From JBBQQK01 sp038216025 (GTDB taxonomy: Bacteria; Patescibacteriota; UBA1384; XYA2-FULL-43-10; 1-14-0-10-43-13): a stretch of DNA of 12,923 bases. Made by a program: the position numbers and the translations under genes. The stretch is from assembly GCA_038216025.1 (NCBI GenBank), contig JBBQQK010000028.1, positions 1 through 12,923 on the forward strand, given 5' to 3'. This document shows positions 12,438 to 12,923 of the stretch, piece by piece (within the stretch, counting starts at the first letter, position 1; each line of letters opens with the position of its first letter). Below the pieces are notes generated by a model that worked only from the letters and a program-made list of their open reading frames with translations, made no database searches and had not been told where the DNA came from.

Positions 12438-12785
12438 ATGAAACAGCTTTATCTTGAATCATTCTTCAAAAGAGGTTATCGTCGCCTCATGCAATACATT
12501 AGTAATATCACTCACTTGGATAAAAAGATCCAAGAAGTAATTTGGCAAAGAGTTAAAGTCATCGAGTTCTTCAATGAGTTTGGTAAAGAGGCAACAAAGA
12601 AAGCTTTTAAAGTTGGTCTTTCCACTGTCTATCTATGGAAAAGTAAATTAACAAAATCCGGTGGTAAACTTTTAAGCTTAAAACCAGGGTTTAAAGCGCC
12701 AAAAAATAGAAGTCGAAGATCTGTTCTATCAACACATCTTGATTTCATTTTGGCATATCGTAAAGAACATCCCGGCGCAGACTAA
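12438..12785 (+). pseudogene. Transposase, N-terminal HTH part only (truncated)
   Basis: The frame gives 115 residues and stops at TAA 12783-12785. It contains a helix-turn-helix region (about 40-75: IEFFNEFGKEATKKAFKVGLSTVYLWKSK), then a basic linker KAPKNRSRRS and the sequence YRKEHPGAD. This is the arrangement of IS3/IS481-type transposases just before their DDE integrase core, which is missing here. Removing one T near 12783 would continue the frame only a few codons (DKVVPLV) before another stop, so a frameshift plus truncation is likely. The inactive 5' part ends close to the end of an opposite-strand transposase, suggesting that a second insertion or a rearrangement cut it. No DDE residues are present. 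Confidence 0.75.
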
Positions 12786-12797
12786 GGTGGTACCGCT

Positions 12798-12807
12798 TGT
12801 CTAGACA
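12798..12807. repeat. Palindrome, possible terminus of the minus-strand insertion sequence
   Basis: TGTCTAGACA is a perfect 10-bp palindrome, and CTAGA recurs at 12822-12826. It lies 44 bp past the stop of the minus-strand transposase and begins with TG, as ends of IS3/IS481-type elements often do. The other end is outside the window, so this is only a candidate terminus. Confidence 0.3.
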
Positions 12808-12850
12808 GTTACATGAAAGTTTCTAGATAGTAAAGTCTTGGACTAAATAA

Positions 12851-12923
12851 TTAAATAATTTTGTTAAAGTATACTTCTACTGGAGTCAAATCATCTAAGC
12901 TAGAATGTGGTCTTTCGTTGTTG
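12851..12923 (-). CDS. IS3/IS481-type transposase, C-terminal end (partial)
   Basis: Read on the minus strand from the window edge, the last 23 codons are NNERPHSSLDDLTPVEVYFN plus three residues and TAA (12851-12853). The (Y)NNERPHSSL..LTP.E tail is characteristic of the integrase core (rve) end of IS3- and IS481-type transposases. Most of the gene lies outside the window. It faces the truncated plus-strand transposase at 12438-12785; whether they are copies of the same element cannot be tested because they cover different parts of the protein. Confidence 0.8.
   Translation of the reverse strand, partial: NNERPHSSLDDLTPVEVYFNKII

Noticed and set aside
1..12923. CRISPR array, tRNA or rRNA genes
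   Set aside because: No regularly spaced direct repeats with unique spacers, and no cloverleaf or rRNA-like sequence were seen.
1..12923. Alternative genetic code with UGA recoded to glycine
   Set aside because: Genes end sensibly at standard stops and intact family motifs contain no in-frame UGA.

Overview
The window looks like a piece of an AT-rich bacterial genome, most likely a small-genome lineage such as the Candidate Phyla Radiation (Patescibacteria). This is inferred from the gene mix: a stand-alone malic enzyme, a minimal glutaredoxin/ferredoxin pair, small single-pass and coiled-coil membrane proteins, a 532-residue membrane protein of unknown function, and insertion-sequence debris. 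No rRNA, tRNA or other phylogenetic marker is present, so the placement is tentative. The standard genetic code fits: UGA is used as a stop.

Layout. (1) 1-132 is the 3' end of an IS30-type transposase. (2) 133-1170 holds a noncoding stretch, a good promoter, and a basic protein built of three helix-turn-helix-like repeats, closed by an intrinsic terminator. (3) 1200-1410 has a candidate small RNA with its own promoter and terminator, then a REP-like hairpin. (4) 1449-2594 (minus) is a secreted, membrane-anchored bactofilin-like protein. (5) 2595-2991 is decayed DNA: a C-terminal gene remnant cut off exactly at a REP-like palindromic repeat. (6) 2992-3414 (minus) is a T4-type polynucleotide kinase-like P-loop protein. 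(7) 3507-4292 is a tight operon, ArsR-type regulator, glutaredoxin, ferredoxin, under a near-consensus promoter overlapped by a perfect 34-bp palindrome. (8) 4366-6305 holds malic enzyme and a ZIP-family metal transporter with its own promoter. (9) 6546-6953 is a single-domain response regulator. (10) 6968-8337 (minus) holds a coiled-coil membrane protein and an MscS-related TM-helix protein. (11) 8487-9746 (minus) is a GT4-type glycosyltransferase with an abutting terminator; it is divergent from (12) 9835-12018, a membrane-anchored FAM173-like methyltransferase and a large membrane protein of unknown function. (13) 12056-12256 (minus) is a small membrane-anchored protein, followed by a second REP-like repeat. 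(14) 12415-12923 is a broken transposase 5' end facing the 3' end of another transposase.

How it fits together. The clearest regulated unit is the arsR-grx-fdx operon. The palindrome centre sits at the predicted transcription start, so it is best read as a DNA operator for autorepression. The unit looks like a metal-, metalloid- or thiol-responsive redox module rather than an arsenic-efflux operon, because no arsB, acr3 or arsC is present. Malic enzyme adds pyruvate and NAD(P)H supply. Much of the rest (bactofilin-like, MscS-like, coiled-coil, glycosyltransferase, unknown membrane protein) concerns the cell envelope. Promoters ahead of the response regulator, methyltransferase and glycosyltransferase share an extended -10 of the form TGATATAyT.

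Mobile and repeat DNA flanks the window on both ends, so part of it may be an accessory island, but no integration site or integrase was seen.
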